Origin: Oscillospiraceae bacterium
GTDB taxonomy: Bacteria > Bacillota > Clostridia > Oscillospirales > Acutalibacteraceae
Length of the DNA stretch: 64,000 nucleotides
Assembly: GCA_015066225.1 (NCBI GenBank)
Contig: SVOT01000002.1
Location: 340,219-404,218 of the forward strand
Direction of reading: 5' to 3'
Shown: piece by piece, positions 42,348 to 51,017 of the stretch
Numbering within the stretch: the stretch's first letter is position 1
Layout: every line of letters starts with the position of its first letter
Program-made: the position numbers and the translations under genes
Notes under the pieces: generated by a model
What the model saw: only the letters and a program-made list of their open reading frames with translations
What the model was told of the DNA's origin: nothing
Database searches by the model: none

Positions 42348-43190
42348 ATGGCAAATTGCCCTAAATGCGGCGAGCATCTCAGGCTTGTTGACTGGAAACA
42401 GCATTGCCCTCATTGCAGCTGCAATATTGTGCTTTATGATATTCAGGAAAGACTTATGCAGGATGCGGATAAAGCCGAGGTTCAGTATTATTATTTTCAA
42501 AAAAGGGTTGACAGAATGAAGGCCTCTTTTGTGGGCTCTAAGCTTGCTGTAGCTCGTATTTTTACAAGCCTGATTCCGTTGGTTGCTGTTGTTGTTCCGT
42601 GGCTTAAAGGTGATTTCAACGCTCCTTTTGAGGAGTTTAATGGTGTTTTTTCTTTGTTTTCATTAACGGATATGCTTGACAGTCTTAATGTTAACTCAAT
42701 TTTATCCCTGGTAAACACGGTTGACGGTAAATCTGCAGTAATATTTTTAGCATCGGCGCTTATATTGCTTGTTTTGTCAGCAGTTTTATTGTTGGTTCGC
42801 TTTGGTTGCTTGACAATGGCTTGCGGAAAACGTGGCAAAATAAGGAATTTCACATTTGATATCATAATGTTGGTTTTTTGCGGTGTGGCGACGGTGCTGT
42901 TAATGTGTGTACCTCAAAATCCGTATTTTGAAATTGATTTTGTTATGGCGCCGTTTGTTTATTTGCTGCTTCTTGGCGTTAACTTCGGGGTAGATGTTGC
43001 GATTTACAAAAAAGGTATTGAAGTTAAACATGCACCTTGCTTTGTAGGCGGAATACCCATTGAGGAGTATTTCAGAATGGTGCAAGACGGAGTGCCTCAG
43101 GAAGATATTCGACAGGAAATGTATCGCAGATTAACAGAAATGCAGCTTCAGAAGGAAGCTGAGCTTAATGGGGAGGAGGTTAAAGTATGA
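42348..43190 (+). CDS. Zinc-ribbon membrane protein
   Basis: The 280-residue protein has an N-terminal zinc ribbon (MANCPKCGEHL...HCPHCSCN), a charged helix, four hydrophobic segments between about residues 65 and 225, and an acidic helical tail (MYRRLTEMQLQKEAELNGEE). I recognise no characterised family. It overlaps the transporter gene by 4 bp, so the two are probably functionally linked. ATG 42348 has GGAGTGAG upstream. Confidence 0.72.
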   Translation: MANCPKCGEHLRLVDWKQHCPHCSCNIVLYDIQERLMQDADKAEVQYYYFQKRVDRMKASFVGSKLAVARIFTSLIPLVAVVVPWLKGDFNAPFEEFNGVFSLFSLTDMLDSLNVNSILSLVNTVDGKSAVIFLASALILLVLSAVLLLVRFGCLTMACGKRGKIRNFTFDIIMLVFCGVATVLLMCVPQNPYFEIDFVMAPFVYLLLLGVNFGVDVAIYKKGIEVKHAPCFVGGIPIEEYFRMVQDGVPQEDIRQEMYRRLTEMQLQKEAELNGEEVKV

Positions 43191-44692
43191 GCGAAGAAAT
43201 GAACAAGAATCCCGACACTTCAACACGTGAATACGTTCTTGAAACAAAAATTCCCGCTTATATGAACAGAAACTTCTGTTCCACCAAAGAAAGAGTTACT
43301 TACATACTTAAAACGGCTACGGCAGAATTAGACCTGGGTAAATATAACACGGATTCAGAGCTGTTCTTATATAAAATATTCGGACTTAATGCAGAAGCTC
43401 ACGGTAATGCGGCAGTTACTTTGGGTATATATGATTTAATCAATGACCCGCTTTCTGCAGTTATTATTGATAAAATGCGTACCCGTTGGGGTAAATTCAA
43501 GCCCTTTCAATATTTAGCTCTGCTCCCCAGTATATTGGTTGGCTTCATTACCTGCATAATGCCGCTTATTGCTGATGCTAACGGTATGAACGCCGTTCAA
43601 AGATTAATATTCTATATGATAATTTCATACATCAGTGAAACGGTTGGCGCGTTTTTTGGCGGTGGCGGTTATATTGACAACGTTTTCACCCCAAACCCCA
43701 ATGAACGAACGGCATTATTGGTTTCTTCCCGTTTTGCAAGCGATTTGTTCAGGCGTTTTCCTGAGCAATTGGCAGGTGTTTTATTTGACCTTGTGGCAAA
43801 CGGTAAAATTAACATAAACCTTACTAAAGTTTTCTCAGGAATGAAGACCTTCTGGTGGGTTATTGCAACGGTTCCTGCGGTTATGTGGGTGTTTGTGAGC
43901 AAAGAGCGAGTTCCGCAATCTGAAAAGCCGCCACGCGTTATGAAGGGTATGTTTTCTGTTTTCAGAAATAAGCCCTTGCTCATTTACACCTTATCGGGCT
44001 TCGTTGATGGTATCAATGTTGGTACATCCCAATCCCTCTATTATGACAGCGTGTTGAAATTCAATATGATGTCCACCATTGCCGGTATTCCCGGTATGCC
44101 CATTTCCTACGCCAGCTACCCCTGGGCAACGAAATTCAGAAAAAGATTTTCTACAAAAACCCTTTGGTTATTCCAGCGCGGTTCTATAATTACTTCTGAA
44201 TTGTCGTTCTTCCTTGTGGGTCTCATAGGCGGAAAGAAAAATGGCTTTTATAAGAAGAAATTGCCTATGACAATAGCCATGATGTTGGGCAACAGCCTTG
44301 AAATGGTGTTCTACGGCACTAAAAAAATTATAGAAAACGAAATTAACTATGAGGTTCTTGACTATTGTGAATGGCAGAACGGTTACAGGGTTGAGGCAAC
44401 GGTAAATCTTCTTACCGGCTACATTAACAAAGTGAGAGGTATTGCTCTTACAAAAATTAATACAATGCTTCTTTCAAGGTGGGCAGGCTTTGAATCGGGG
44501 CTTACAGCTGTGCAAACAGAGGACACAATGTGGAAAATGTTTATTGCAGCTTTCGGCCCGCAGTTGATATTTGATTTTATAAGCCTTGTTCCGATGTTCT
44601 TCTATAACATCGACCAGAAAACAAGAGAGAGAATGTATCTTGATCTGGAGCGTACCCGTGCGGCAACAGCGGCAATTGAAAAGAATTCATAA
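43187..44692 (+). CDS. GPH/MFS-type sugar-cation symporter-like transporter
   Basis: The 501-residue membrane protein has about 12 hydrophobic segments. It has the GPH-like early segment LGIYDLINDPLSAVIIDKMRTRWGKFKPF, close to the NDP-(x)n-D-K-x-R-T-x-W-G-K-x-R-P signature of the MelB/glycoside-pentoside-hexuronide symporters. It probably imports a glycoside, but the middle and end are diverged and the substrate is unknown. The gene overlaps the upstream zinc-ribbon protein by 4 bp and ends at a terminator. Confidence 0.82.
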   Translation: MSEEMNKNPDTSTREYVLETKIPAYMNRNFCSTKERVTYILKTATAELDLGKYNTDSELFLYKIFGLNAEAHGNAAVTLGIYDLINDPLSAVIIDKMRTRWGKFKPFQYLALLPSILVGFITCIMPLIADANGMNAVQRLIFYMIISYISETVGAFFGGGGYIDNVFTPNPNERTALLVSSRFASDLFRRFPEQLAGVLFDLVANGKININLTKVFSGMKTFWWVIATVPAVMWVFVSKERVPQSEKPPRVMKGMFSVFRNKPLLIYTLSGFVDGINVGTSQSLYYDSVLKFNMMSTIAGIPGMPISYASYPWATKFRKRFSTKTLWLFQRGSIITSELSFFLVGLIGGKKNGFYKKKLPMTIAMMLGNSLEMVFYGTKKIIENEINYEVLDYCEWQNGYRVEATVNLLTGYINKVRGIALTKINTMLLSRWAGFESGLTAVQTEDTMWKMFIAAFGPQLIFDFISLVPMFFYNIDQKTRERMYLDLERTRAATAAIEKNS

Positions 44693-44697
44693 AAATT

Positions 44698-44729
44698 ACC
44701 CATCGGAATTTTCCGATGGGTGATTTTTT
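44698..44729. terminator. Intrinsic terminator
   Basis: Stem ACCCATCGGAA (44698-44708) / TTCCGATGGGT (44711-44721), followed by GAT6. It lies between the convergent transporter and c-di-AMP receptor genes. Confidence 0.85.
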
Positions 44730-44734
44730 ATGCT

Positions 44735-45061
44735 TTAATATTTATCAACGTCTTCAACATTAAGGGTGAAAACGATTGCCCCGCCGACGGGAACCTCTTT
44801 TTCAAAATCATCTTCTCGAAGACCTGTTCCGAAGCCGTTTGTCGTGGTGGTAAGTCTTGTTCTTTTCTGTGAGCAGGTTTTTATAATTTCCTTAGCCTTA
44901 GAAACGGTATCATCCTCGGCACCGATAAGGAAAGTGGTGTTTCCTACCATTAAAAATCCGCCTGTTGTGGAAAGCTTTGTAACTGTGAAGCCTTCTTTTG
45001 TAAGTGAAGAGGAAACAACGGCGCTGTCATCGTTGTTAACAATTGCAATTATAAGTTTCAT
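44735..45061 (-). CDS. darA: DarA-type cyclic-di-AMP receptor (PII-like)
   Basis: This 108-residue protein matches DarA/PstA: MKLIIAIVNNDDS at the start, GFTVTKLSTTGGFLMVGNTTFLIG (the ligand-binding T/G-rich region) and EVPVGGAIVFTLNVEDVDKY at the end. Family members are PII-like trimers that bind c-di-AMP. It is the last gene of an operon with a DUF1854 protein and an ABC exporter (16 bp and 10 bp spacing). The downstream partner of DarA proteins is generally unknown. Confidence 0.93.
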   Translation of the reverse strand: MKLIIAIVNNDDSAVVSSSLTKEGFTVTKLSTTGGFLMVGNTTFLIGAEDDTVSKAKEIIKTCSQKRTRLTTTTNGFGTGLREDDFEKEVPVGGAIVFTLNVEDVDKY

Positions 45062-45077
45062 ATATTTTATTCCTTTC

Positions 45078-45563
45078 TTAAAGCTTGGGTAATATCAGTT
45101 TTTTGCTGTGTTTGTCAAGAACGTTTACATTCGGTATTTCATAACGGTTGTCGTTAGCGTCCTTAATAAGAACTCTGCCGTCGTAAAGGGGCTTTATTGC
45201 TGTGAGATGGTTGCGTATCTCAAAGGTGCAAATACCTTTGTCGGTTTCTGCTGTCCACATCCATATTTTGAACTTTTCGCTCATTTTAATAAACCTTGTA
45301 ATGCGGGGAATCATATAATATTCTCGCAGACAATTTTCAACAACCTCGCGTGATTCGGGCATAAGGTCGTTGATGTCGCGGATAACAGCAATTTCGTTGC
45401 CCTCCGAATCCATAAGGGCTATGTACTTTGTGAGACCTGTTATGGGGAACATACGGTGGAGCTCAAGCTCATAAAACTTTTCACCCGAATAAAACTCGGC
45501 ATCAACAAAAATTTTATCGTTTTCTGTAAGGCGTATCTCGGGACCTTCGATATATCTTGGCAT
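45078..45563 (-). CDS. DUF1854 domain protein
   Basis: The 161-residue protein matches DUF1854: FPITGLTKYIALMDSEGNEIAVIRDINDL, then YYMIPRITRF and FEIRN. Such genes are usually found next to an ABC transporter and have been linked to cyanophycin metabolism in annotations, although no cyanophycin gene is seen here. It sits between the ABC transporter (10 bp) and darA (16 bp). Role unproven. Confidence 0.85.
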   Translation of the reverse strand: MPRYIEGPEIRLTENDKIFVDAEFYSGEKFYELELHRMFPITGLTKYIALMDSEGNEIAVIRDINDLMPESREVVENCLREYYMIPRITRFIKMSEKFKIWMWTAETDKGICTFEIRNHLTAIKPLYDGRVLIKDANDNRYEIPNVNVLDKHSKKLILPKL

Positions 45564-45573
45564 TTACATCACC

Positions 45574-47823
45574 TCACTCAAAATTTTCTTCAGCTTTTCT
45601 TTTCTGAAGCTGTTCACCCATAGATTGAATTTCTACAAGCTTATAATATTTTCCTTTTTGCTTGAGAAGCTCTTCGGGCGTTCCGCATTCTATGATTTCG
45701 CCCTTGTCCACAACAACAATTTTATTTGCTTTTCTTAAAGTGGAAAGTCTGTGGGCAATCATCAGCGTCGTTCTTCCGCTTATCAGTCTTTCAATTGCGC
45801 CTTGAATAAGGTGCTCTGTTTCCGAGTCAACAGCGGCGGTTGCTTCGTCAAAAATAAGAATACTGGGATTTTTAAGAACTGCACGGGCAATAGAAACACG
45901 TTGACGTTCACCGCCCGAAAGACCCACCCCACGTTCACCGAGCATTGTGTCATAAGCATCGGGGAGCTTAGAGATAAAGCCGTGTGCGTTTGCGACCTCG
46001 GCGGCGTGAATAACCTGTTCAACGTGCACTCTTCCGCTGCCGAAAGCGATGTTGTTGAAAATGGTGTCGCGGAACATAAGGGGCTCTTGCTGAACGTAAC
46101 CGATTGAGTCACGGTAGTATTTCATATCAATATTCTTTATGTTTTCGCCATCAATGAGTATTTCACCGTCGTAATCGTCATAATATCTCATCAACAGGTT
46201 TATAAGGGTTGATTTACCTGAACCTGTTGTGCCCACGATACCAACAATGTCACCGGGCTCAATGGTAAGATTTATGTTGGAAAGAACTTTTTTGGAACGG
46301 TCAAAAGCAAAGTTTACGTTTTTGAATTCAATTCTGCCGTCCATTCTTTGGAGCGTGTTACCCTCACCGAAGTTGTGTTCGGGCTCGGCATCAATAATAT
46401 CGAGAATTTTTTCAGCAGAGGCAAGAGTGTTCTGATAGGTGTCACTCATATTTGCAAAGAAGTTGATTGGCGTGTAGAACATACTCGCATACGAAACAAA
46501 GGAAACCAGAAGACCCAGGGATATTTCTTCGCTTCCGTTGATTACCATATTGCCACCCAGGAACCAAACAACAATAGAACCGCAGGTCACAAGAAAGGTA
46601 ATAAGTGACGGGAAAATTGCCGCAGGCACAGCAACCTTTTTGTCTTCCTTATACCATTCGTCGCAATAGCGGGCGAATTTCCCTATTGTTTCTTTTTCGT
46701 TAGTGAAAGCCTTTATTACACGAACTCCGGGGATAGAGTTTGCAAGAACCGTTGAAATTGAAGCGCTTCTTCTCCACAGTCTCATATATTTCGGGCCGAT
46801 TATTTTGCCGAAAAGTCTGCCTGCAACAACTACAACAGGCACGGGGATGAGTGAAAACAAAGCCAGCCTCCAGCTCATACCGAACATTATAATAACAAGA
46901 CCGACAAGGGTGAATGCCTGCACGACAGCTTCCTGTGTTATTTTCATAATGAAGGTCTGAATGACGCCCGCATCGGAGTTTACACGGTTAATAACAGAGC
47001 CCGTTGAAATTTTGTCATAGAAGCTCAGGGGCAGATATTGGGCTTTTTCATAAATATCCTTTTTCAGGTTAAGGGTTATTCTGTCACCTGCAAGGCGTAA
47101 ACGGTAGGAACGGAAGCCGTTCATTACGTATTGAAGAATATATATCCCGAGAAGCGCGGCAAGAACCTTTACGAGCATAGCGGAATCCTTGCCGGGGATA
47201 ACGTCGTCCACCATTATTTTTGTTATATATGGGGGCACAAGTGACAAGGCCGTTGCCGCAACAGAAAGGAGCATACATACAAATAACGCCTTCTTTTCAG
47301 GGATAACGTATTTGCCGAATTTTGAAATGAGCTTACCTTTTCCGGAGCAATTTATGCATTCGGCCTCGGGGTTGGGGAGCTTTCTGCCGCATTTGGGACA
47401 AAAACAGCGTTGCTTGTGGTAAACGGATTTAACGGTTTCCAGCTCGTCCGGTAAATCTTTGCCTTCGTTAACAGCGTTCACAAAAACAGCCGCCGCATCT
47501 GCAACCTCAGCCGCCGCGTAAGAGAAACGCAGAAGCATTTTTTTCTTGCCGTTTTTTAGCTTGATTTTGAAAACAGCGTTGCCGTATAGGCGTTTTACCA
47601 GCGCATTCTCAATATCAGCATAATTAACCGAAAGGCTGCCGTTATCATAGCATTCATCAAAGGCTATGATTTTATCGGATGTGAACACCATCATTGATTC
47701 GGCATAACGCCCCTTGAGGTTAAGGTCGCCCACCACAATAAAAAGAGGAGCCTCTTCATTTAAAATGTTTTTTAGACTTTCTTCATATTGCTTGGGAACA
47801 GGCTTGTTTGTTGTTAATTTCAT
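45574..47823 (-). CDS. ABC transporter, fused permease and ATPase, with N-terminal PH-like and zinc-ribbon extension
   Basis: The 749-residue protein has an unusual N-terminal extension (about 1-170): a beta-rich PH-like region (VFTSDKIIAFDE) and a zinc ribbon (CFCPKCGRKL...CINCSG). A six-helix exporter-type membrane domain follows (about 180-475). The ATPase (about 500-745) has Walker A GTTGSGKST, signature [14 protein letters not shown] and Walker B ILIFDEATAAVDSE. The canonical Glu and His switch are present. It is the half-transporter type that works as a dimer. It starts the operon with DUF1854 and darA. Confidence 0.9.
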   Translation of the reverse strand: MKLTTNKPVPKQYEESLKNILNEEAPLFIVVGDLNLKGRYAESMMVFTSDKIIAFDECYDNGSLSVNYADIENALVKRLYGNAVFKIKLKNGKKKMLLRFSYAAAEVADAAAVFVNAVNEGKDLPDELETVKSVYHKQRCFCPKCGRKLPNPEAECINCSGKGKLISKFGKYVIPEKKALFVCMLLSVAATALSLVPPYITKIMVDDVIPGKDSAMLVKVLAALLGIYILQYVMNGFRSYRLRLAGDRITLNLKKDIYEKAQYLPLSFYDKISTGSVINRVNSDAGVIQTFIMKITQEAVVQAFTLVGLVIIMFGMSWRLALFSLIPVPVVVVAGRLFGKIIGPKYMRLWRRSASISTVLANSIPGVRVIKAFTNEKETIGKFARYCDEWYKEDKKVAVPAAIFPSLITFLVTCGSIVVWFLGGNMVINGSEEISLGLLVSFVSYASMFYTPINFFANMSDTYQNTLASAEKILDIIDAEPEHNFGEGNTLQRMDGRIEFKNVNFAFDRSKKVLSNINLTIEPGDIVGIVGTTGSGKSTLINLLMRYYDDYDGEILIDGENIKNIDMKYYRDSIGYVQQEPLMFRDTIFNNIAFGSGRVHVEQVIHAAEVANAHGFISKLPDAYDTMLGERGVGLSGGERQRVSIARAVLKNPSILIFDEATAAVDSETEHLIQGAIERLISGRTTLMIAHRLSTLRKANKIVVVDKGEIIECGTPEELLKQKGKYYKLVEIQSMGEQLQKRKAEENFE

Positions 47824-47930
47824 TTTTCAATTCCCCCTCGGATTTGAAAACAATTATCGACTTCATTATATCAATGTGGTTGAAAAAGTAAACCCATTTT
47901 TTGTAATTTCAGAACAACTTTTAGGGTTTG

Positions 47931-47959
47931 TTGTATATTATATTTTTTTGTGATATACT
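47931..47959 (+). promoter_or_regulatory. Promoter of the DUF2804 gene cluster
   Basis: TTGTAT (47931-47936), 17-bp spacer, TATACT (47954-47959) with a TGA extended -10. Confidence 0.65.
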
Positions 47960-47988
47960 GAAGGCACAATAAGAAAAAGGTTGATATT

Positions 47989-49086
47989 ATGAGTAATGAA
48001 TTGAAGCGCACTTACGTGCCTTTTACAGAGTGGAAAGAAAAATCGAAACAGGTTGAATACACCGAAAAAACACCCCTTCTTTCACCGGATGGCAAGCTTC
48101 TTGCAAGGGGCTGGGCGAGAAAAAACGTTTTTGAATACAACAGGGATTATGTAAAAAAAGGCATAATCAGCCGAAAGGAATGGGATTTTTACACCATTCA
48201 CGTTGGTGATGAAATGCAGGTGCTCATAAGCTTTGCAAATATCAGCATCGGCGGCTATGTGGCGGCAAAGCTTGTTAACCTGAAAACAGGTGAGATTATC
48301 TGCGATGCAATTCAATATTTTATCGGTGCAAACAAGCACGTTTCACCACCTGTTATTGACGTGCCCAACCGTTTTAAGGATAAAATCGGCAAAACAGAGT
48401 TCGATTTTCACACAAAGGAAAATGAAAGAACATTGTGGTTTAAGGGCTCTTTCAAGGGCAAGCCTGTTGAAGTCAACGTTTCAATGGAAATTATGACGGG
48501 CCTTGAAAACATCACAACAGTTCTGCCCTTTAAAGGCGACGATACAAAATATTTTATGACCACAAAACAGATGTGTATGCCCTGTGAGGGTAGGTTTACC
48601 GTTGGCGATTATACATATACCTTTTCAAAAGAAAATGCATTTTGTACAGTGGATTGGGGCAGGGTGAACACTCCTCACGAAATGGTCTGGTATTGGGGCA
48701 GCGGCAATCAATACGTGACAGATGAAAACGGTGAAAAACATCTTTTGGGCTTTGAAATAACATGGGCAATCGGTGACGAAAGCCATGCCACTGAAACCTG
48801 TATTTTTTATGATGGCAAGGTGCATAAAATCGGTGCGGTTGACGTGGAAAAGTTTCCGAGGGACAGGTTTCTTGAGCCTTGGAGGATTATCTCTGAGGAC
48901 GGCAGATTCAATATGACAATGGTGCCCACGCTTGATAATCACAGCGATGTTGATTTTAAGGTTGGCAGAATGAATTGCCACCAGGTTTTTGGCATCTGGA
49001 ACGGTGACGTGACACTTGATGACGGCAAAAAAATAGAAATTAAAGACCTTTTCACATTCTGCGAATATGTTGAAAACAGATGGTAA
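47989..49086 (+). CDS. DUF2804 domain protein
   Basis: The 365-residue soluble, beta-rich protein has the DUF2804 features: LARGWARKNVFEYNRDYV, YFMTTKQMCMPCEG, DWGRVNTPHEMVWYWGSGNQ, and the C-terminal MNCHQVFGIWNGDVTLDDGKKIEIKDL. Function is not known. Its end is 1 bp before the EamA start. It heads a run of four plus-strand genes with almost no gaps. Confidence 0.85.
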   Translation: MSNELKRTYVPFTEWKEKSKQVEYTEKTPLLSPDGKLLARGWARKNVFEYNRDYVKKGIISRKEWDFYTIHVGDEMQVLISFANISIGGYVAAKLVNLKTGEIICDAIQYFIGANKHVSPPVIDVPNRFKDKIGKTEFDFHTKENERTLWFKGSFKGKPVEVNVSMEIMTGLENITTVLPFKGDDTKYFMTTKQMCMPCEGRFTVGDYTYTFSKENAFCTVDWGRVNTPHEMVWYWGSGNQYVTDENGEKHLLGFEITWAIGDESHATETCIFYDGKVHKIGAVDVEKFPRDRFLEPWRIISEDGRFNMTMVPTLDNHSDVDFKVGRMNCHQVFGIWNGDVTLDDGKKIEIKDLFTFCEYVENRW

Positions 49087-49087
49087 T

Positions 49088-49951
49088 ATGAAAGAAAAAG
49101 CGTTAATGATAGTGTCTATGGTCATTTTCGGCACCATAGGGATTTTTGTGAAATATATCGGCTTGTCATCCGGCATCATTGCATCGTTTCGGGGTGTTGC
49201 AGGTGCTGCGGTGATTCTTTTAGTGATGGCGGTGAGTCGTCGCAGGGTGAATTTTAAGGCTGTGAAAAGAAAGCTGCCGGTGCTGTTGGCATCAGGTGTG
49301 GCAATCGGGATGAACTGGGTTTTGCTTTTTGAGGCATACCGCTTCACGGGGATTCCGGTGGCAACTGTATGCTACTACACCGCCCCGATAATAGTTGTTA
49401 TAGCTTCAACCTTCGTTTTTAAAGAACGAATAGGTGCGAGGCAAATAGTGTGTGCGTTTCTGTCACTTGTCGGAGTTGCGTTGGTTTCAGGTGTTCTGGG
49501 GGCGGATTCGTCGAAGCTTACAGGCGTTTTGTGTGGCTTGGGTGCGGCGGTATTGTATGCTTCGGTTATGATAATGAATAAATTTATGGGTGATGTGGAA
49601 GCCTATGAAAGAACCGTGATTCAATTAGCGTCTGCAGGGCTTGTGGTTTTGCCTTATGCGGTGCTCACGGCGGGAGCTGTAACGCTTTCAACAAAAGCGG
49701 TAATGCTTTTGGCGGTTGTCGGCGTTGTGCACACGGGCTTTGCTTATTTGCTGTATTTTAGCGCATTGAAACGGTTGAAAAGCCGTACCGCGGCTATTTT
49801 GAGCTATATTGACCCGGCATCGGCGATAATTCTGTCATCTGTTGTGTTTGCACAGATTCCTACAGTTTATGAGGTTATAGGCGTTTTGCTTATTATGGTA
49901 GCCACTGTGCTCAGCGAATTTCAAAAAAAGGGAAAAGATTATGAAGAATAA
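49088..49951 (+). CDS. EamA/DMT-family transporter
   Basis: This 287-residue membrane protein has ten hydrophobic segments in two five-helix EamA repeats (FGTIGIFVKYIG; GTGIPVATVCYYTAPI; LLYFSALKRLKSRTAAILSYIDPASAII). It belongs to the drug/metabolite superfamily and probably exports a small metabolite. ATG 49088 directly follows the stop of the DUF2804 gene. The end overlaps the HAD gene by 11 bp. Confidence 0.9.
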   Translation: MKEKALMIVSMVIFGTIGIFVKYIGLSSGIIASFRGVAGAAVILLVMAVSRRRVNFKAVKRKLPVLLASGVAIGMNWVLLFEAYRFTGIPVATVCYYTAPIIVVIASTFVFKERIGARQIVCAFLSLVGVALVSGVLGADSSKLTGVLCGLGAAVLYASVMIMNKFMGDVEAYERTVIQLASAGLVVLPYAVLTAGAVTLSTKAVMLLAVVGVVHTGFAYLLYFSALKRLKSRTAAILSYIDPASAIILSSVVFAQIPTVYEVIGVLLIMVATVLSEFQKKGKDYEE

Positions 49952-50594
49952 CGAAGTGAATATAACAGGAGCAATATTTGATTTTGACGGCACACTTTTT
50001 GATTCAATGCACGTGTGGCGTGGATACAAGAATAAGTTTTTTGAAAGCATCGGAATAACTCTTACCCCGGATGACGAGCTTGCGTTCAAGGGGCTTTTTC
50101 TCAGCGAAACCTTTCTGGTTGCAATAGAGCGCTTTAACCTGAAATGCACATACGAGGAGCTTTTAGCAGAGCTTTTTGAATATATCAAGGGCAGATATAT
50201 GATTGAAACCGAGCCAAAGAATGATATAATCCCGTTTCTTGAAAAATTAAAAGCAAAGGGTGTTAAAATGGGGATTGCCACCGCAACAGGCGAGCCTGCG
50301 CTCAAGGCGGTTATGGAAAAATTCGGAATGCTTCACTATTTTTCTGCAATTTACTCCACCTATACGGTGGGTGCATCTAAAAGGGTGCCAAAGGTTTATG
50401 ACGTTGTTCTGGAGGAACTGGGAACAGATAAAGAAACGACATGGGTTTTTGAGGATGCCTTGTATGCTGCAACAACCGCAAAAGAAAACGGCTACAACGT
50501 TGTTGGCATCTATGACAAAAGTGAGCCAAAGCAGGATGAGCTCAGAGAGATTGTGGATGTGTATATCAACAACTACAGCGAGCTGGAGATTTAA
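49941..50594 (+). CDS. HAD-superfamily hydrolase (beta-phosphoglucomutase-like)
   Basis: The 217-residue protein has motif I FDFDGTLFDS, an alpha-helical cap (about 20-90), motif II in GIATATGEPA, Lys in GASKRVPKVYD and motif IV in FEDALYAATTAKENGYNVVGIYD. This is the subfamily I cap arrangement of phosphoglycolate phosphatase and beta-phosphoglucomutase. Specific substrate unknown. It overlaps the EamA gene and is 2 bp before the YjbR gene. Confidence 0.9.
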   Translation: MKNNEVNITGAIFDFDGTLFDSMHVWRGYKNKFFESIGITLTPDDELAFKGLFLSETFLVAIERFNLKCTYEELLAELFEYIKGRYMIETEPKNDIIPFLEKLKAKGVKMGIATATGEPALKAVMEKFGMLHYFSAIYSTYTVGASKRVPKVYDVVLEELGTDKETTWVFEDALYAATTAKENGYNVVGIYDKSEPKQDELREIVDVYINNYSELEI

Positions 50595-50596
50595 AA

Positions 50597-50983
50597 ATGA
50601 ACAGAAAGCAGCTTGATAAACATATTAATGAGATTTACGGTGTCACGGCAGAATTCCCGTGGCTTAGCGCACCTGCCTTCGGCGTTTACCGCCACCAAAG
50701 CAACAATAAATGGTTTGCGGTGATAATGGAAATACCAAAGAGTAAAATAGGCATTGAAGAAGAGGGTAACATTAACGTTGTCAACCTGAAAAGCGACCCT
50801 CTTTTGATTGGCTCGTTGCTTTTTGACTCAGGTATCCACCCCGCATATCATATGAACAAAAACCATTGGATAACCGTGCGCCTTGACGACAGCATCGACG
50901 AAGAAAAGGTGAAATGGCTGTTGAGCCTCAGCTTTGATTTGACGGATAAGAAAAATAAAAGCAACAGTAATTCAAAAGCATGA
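50597..50983 (+). CDS. MmcQ/YjbR-family protein
   Basis: The 128-residue protein fits the MmcQ/YjbR fold: PAFGVYRHQSNNKWFAVIMEI, NVVNLKSDP and GIHPAYHMNKNHWITVRLDD. Such proteins have a double-wing, DNA-binding-like fold but few have a proven function. The C-terminal tail (KKNKSNSNSKA) is encoded by the terminator stem. Last gene of the DUF2804-EamA-HAD-YjbR run. Confidence 0.9.
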   Translation: MNRKQLDKHINEIYGVTAEFPWLSAPAFGVYRHQSNNKWFAVIMEIPKSKIGIEEEGNINVVNLKSDPLLIGSLLFDSGIHPAYHMNKNHWITVRLDDSIDEEKVKWLLSLSFDLTDKKNKSNSNSKA

Positions 50984-51001
50984 ATTACTGTTGCTTTTAT
51001 T
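50954..51001. terminator. Long bidirectional terminator
   Basis: A 21-bp stem, left arm 50954-50974 and right arm 50981-51001, overlapping the YjbR stop. The core AAAAGCAACAGT recurs at the terminator near 62732. Confidence 0.9.
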
Positions 51002-51017
51002 TATAAATTGGAATTTG

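Noticed and set aside
45078..47823. Cyanophycin metabolism operon (DUF1854 plus ABC transporter)
   Set aside because: No cyanophycin synthetase or cyanophycinase is in the window; the label comes only from annotation habit.
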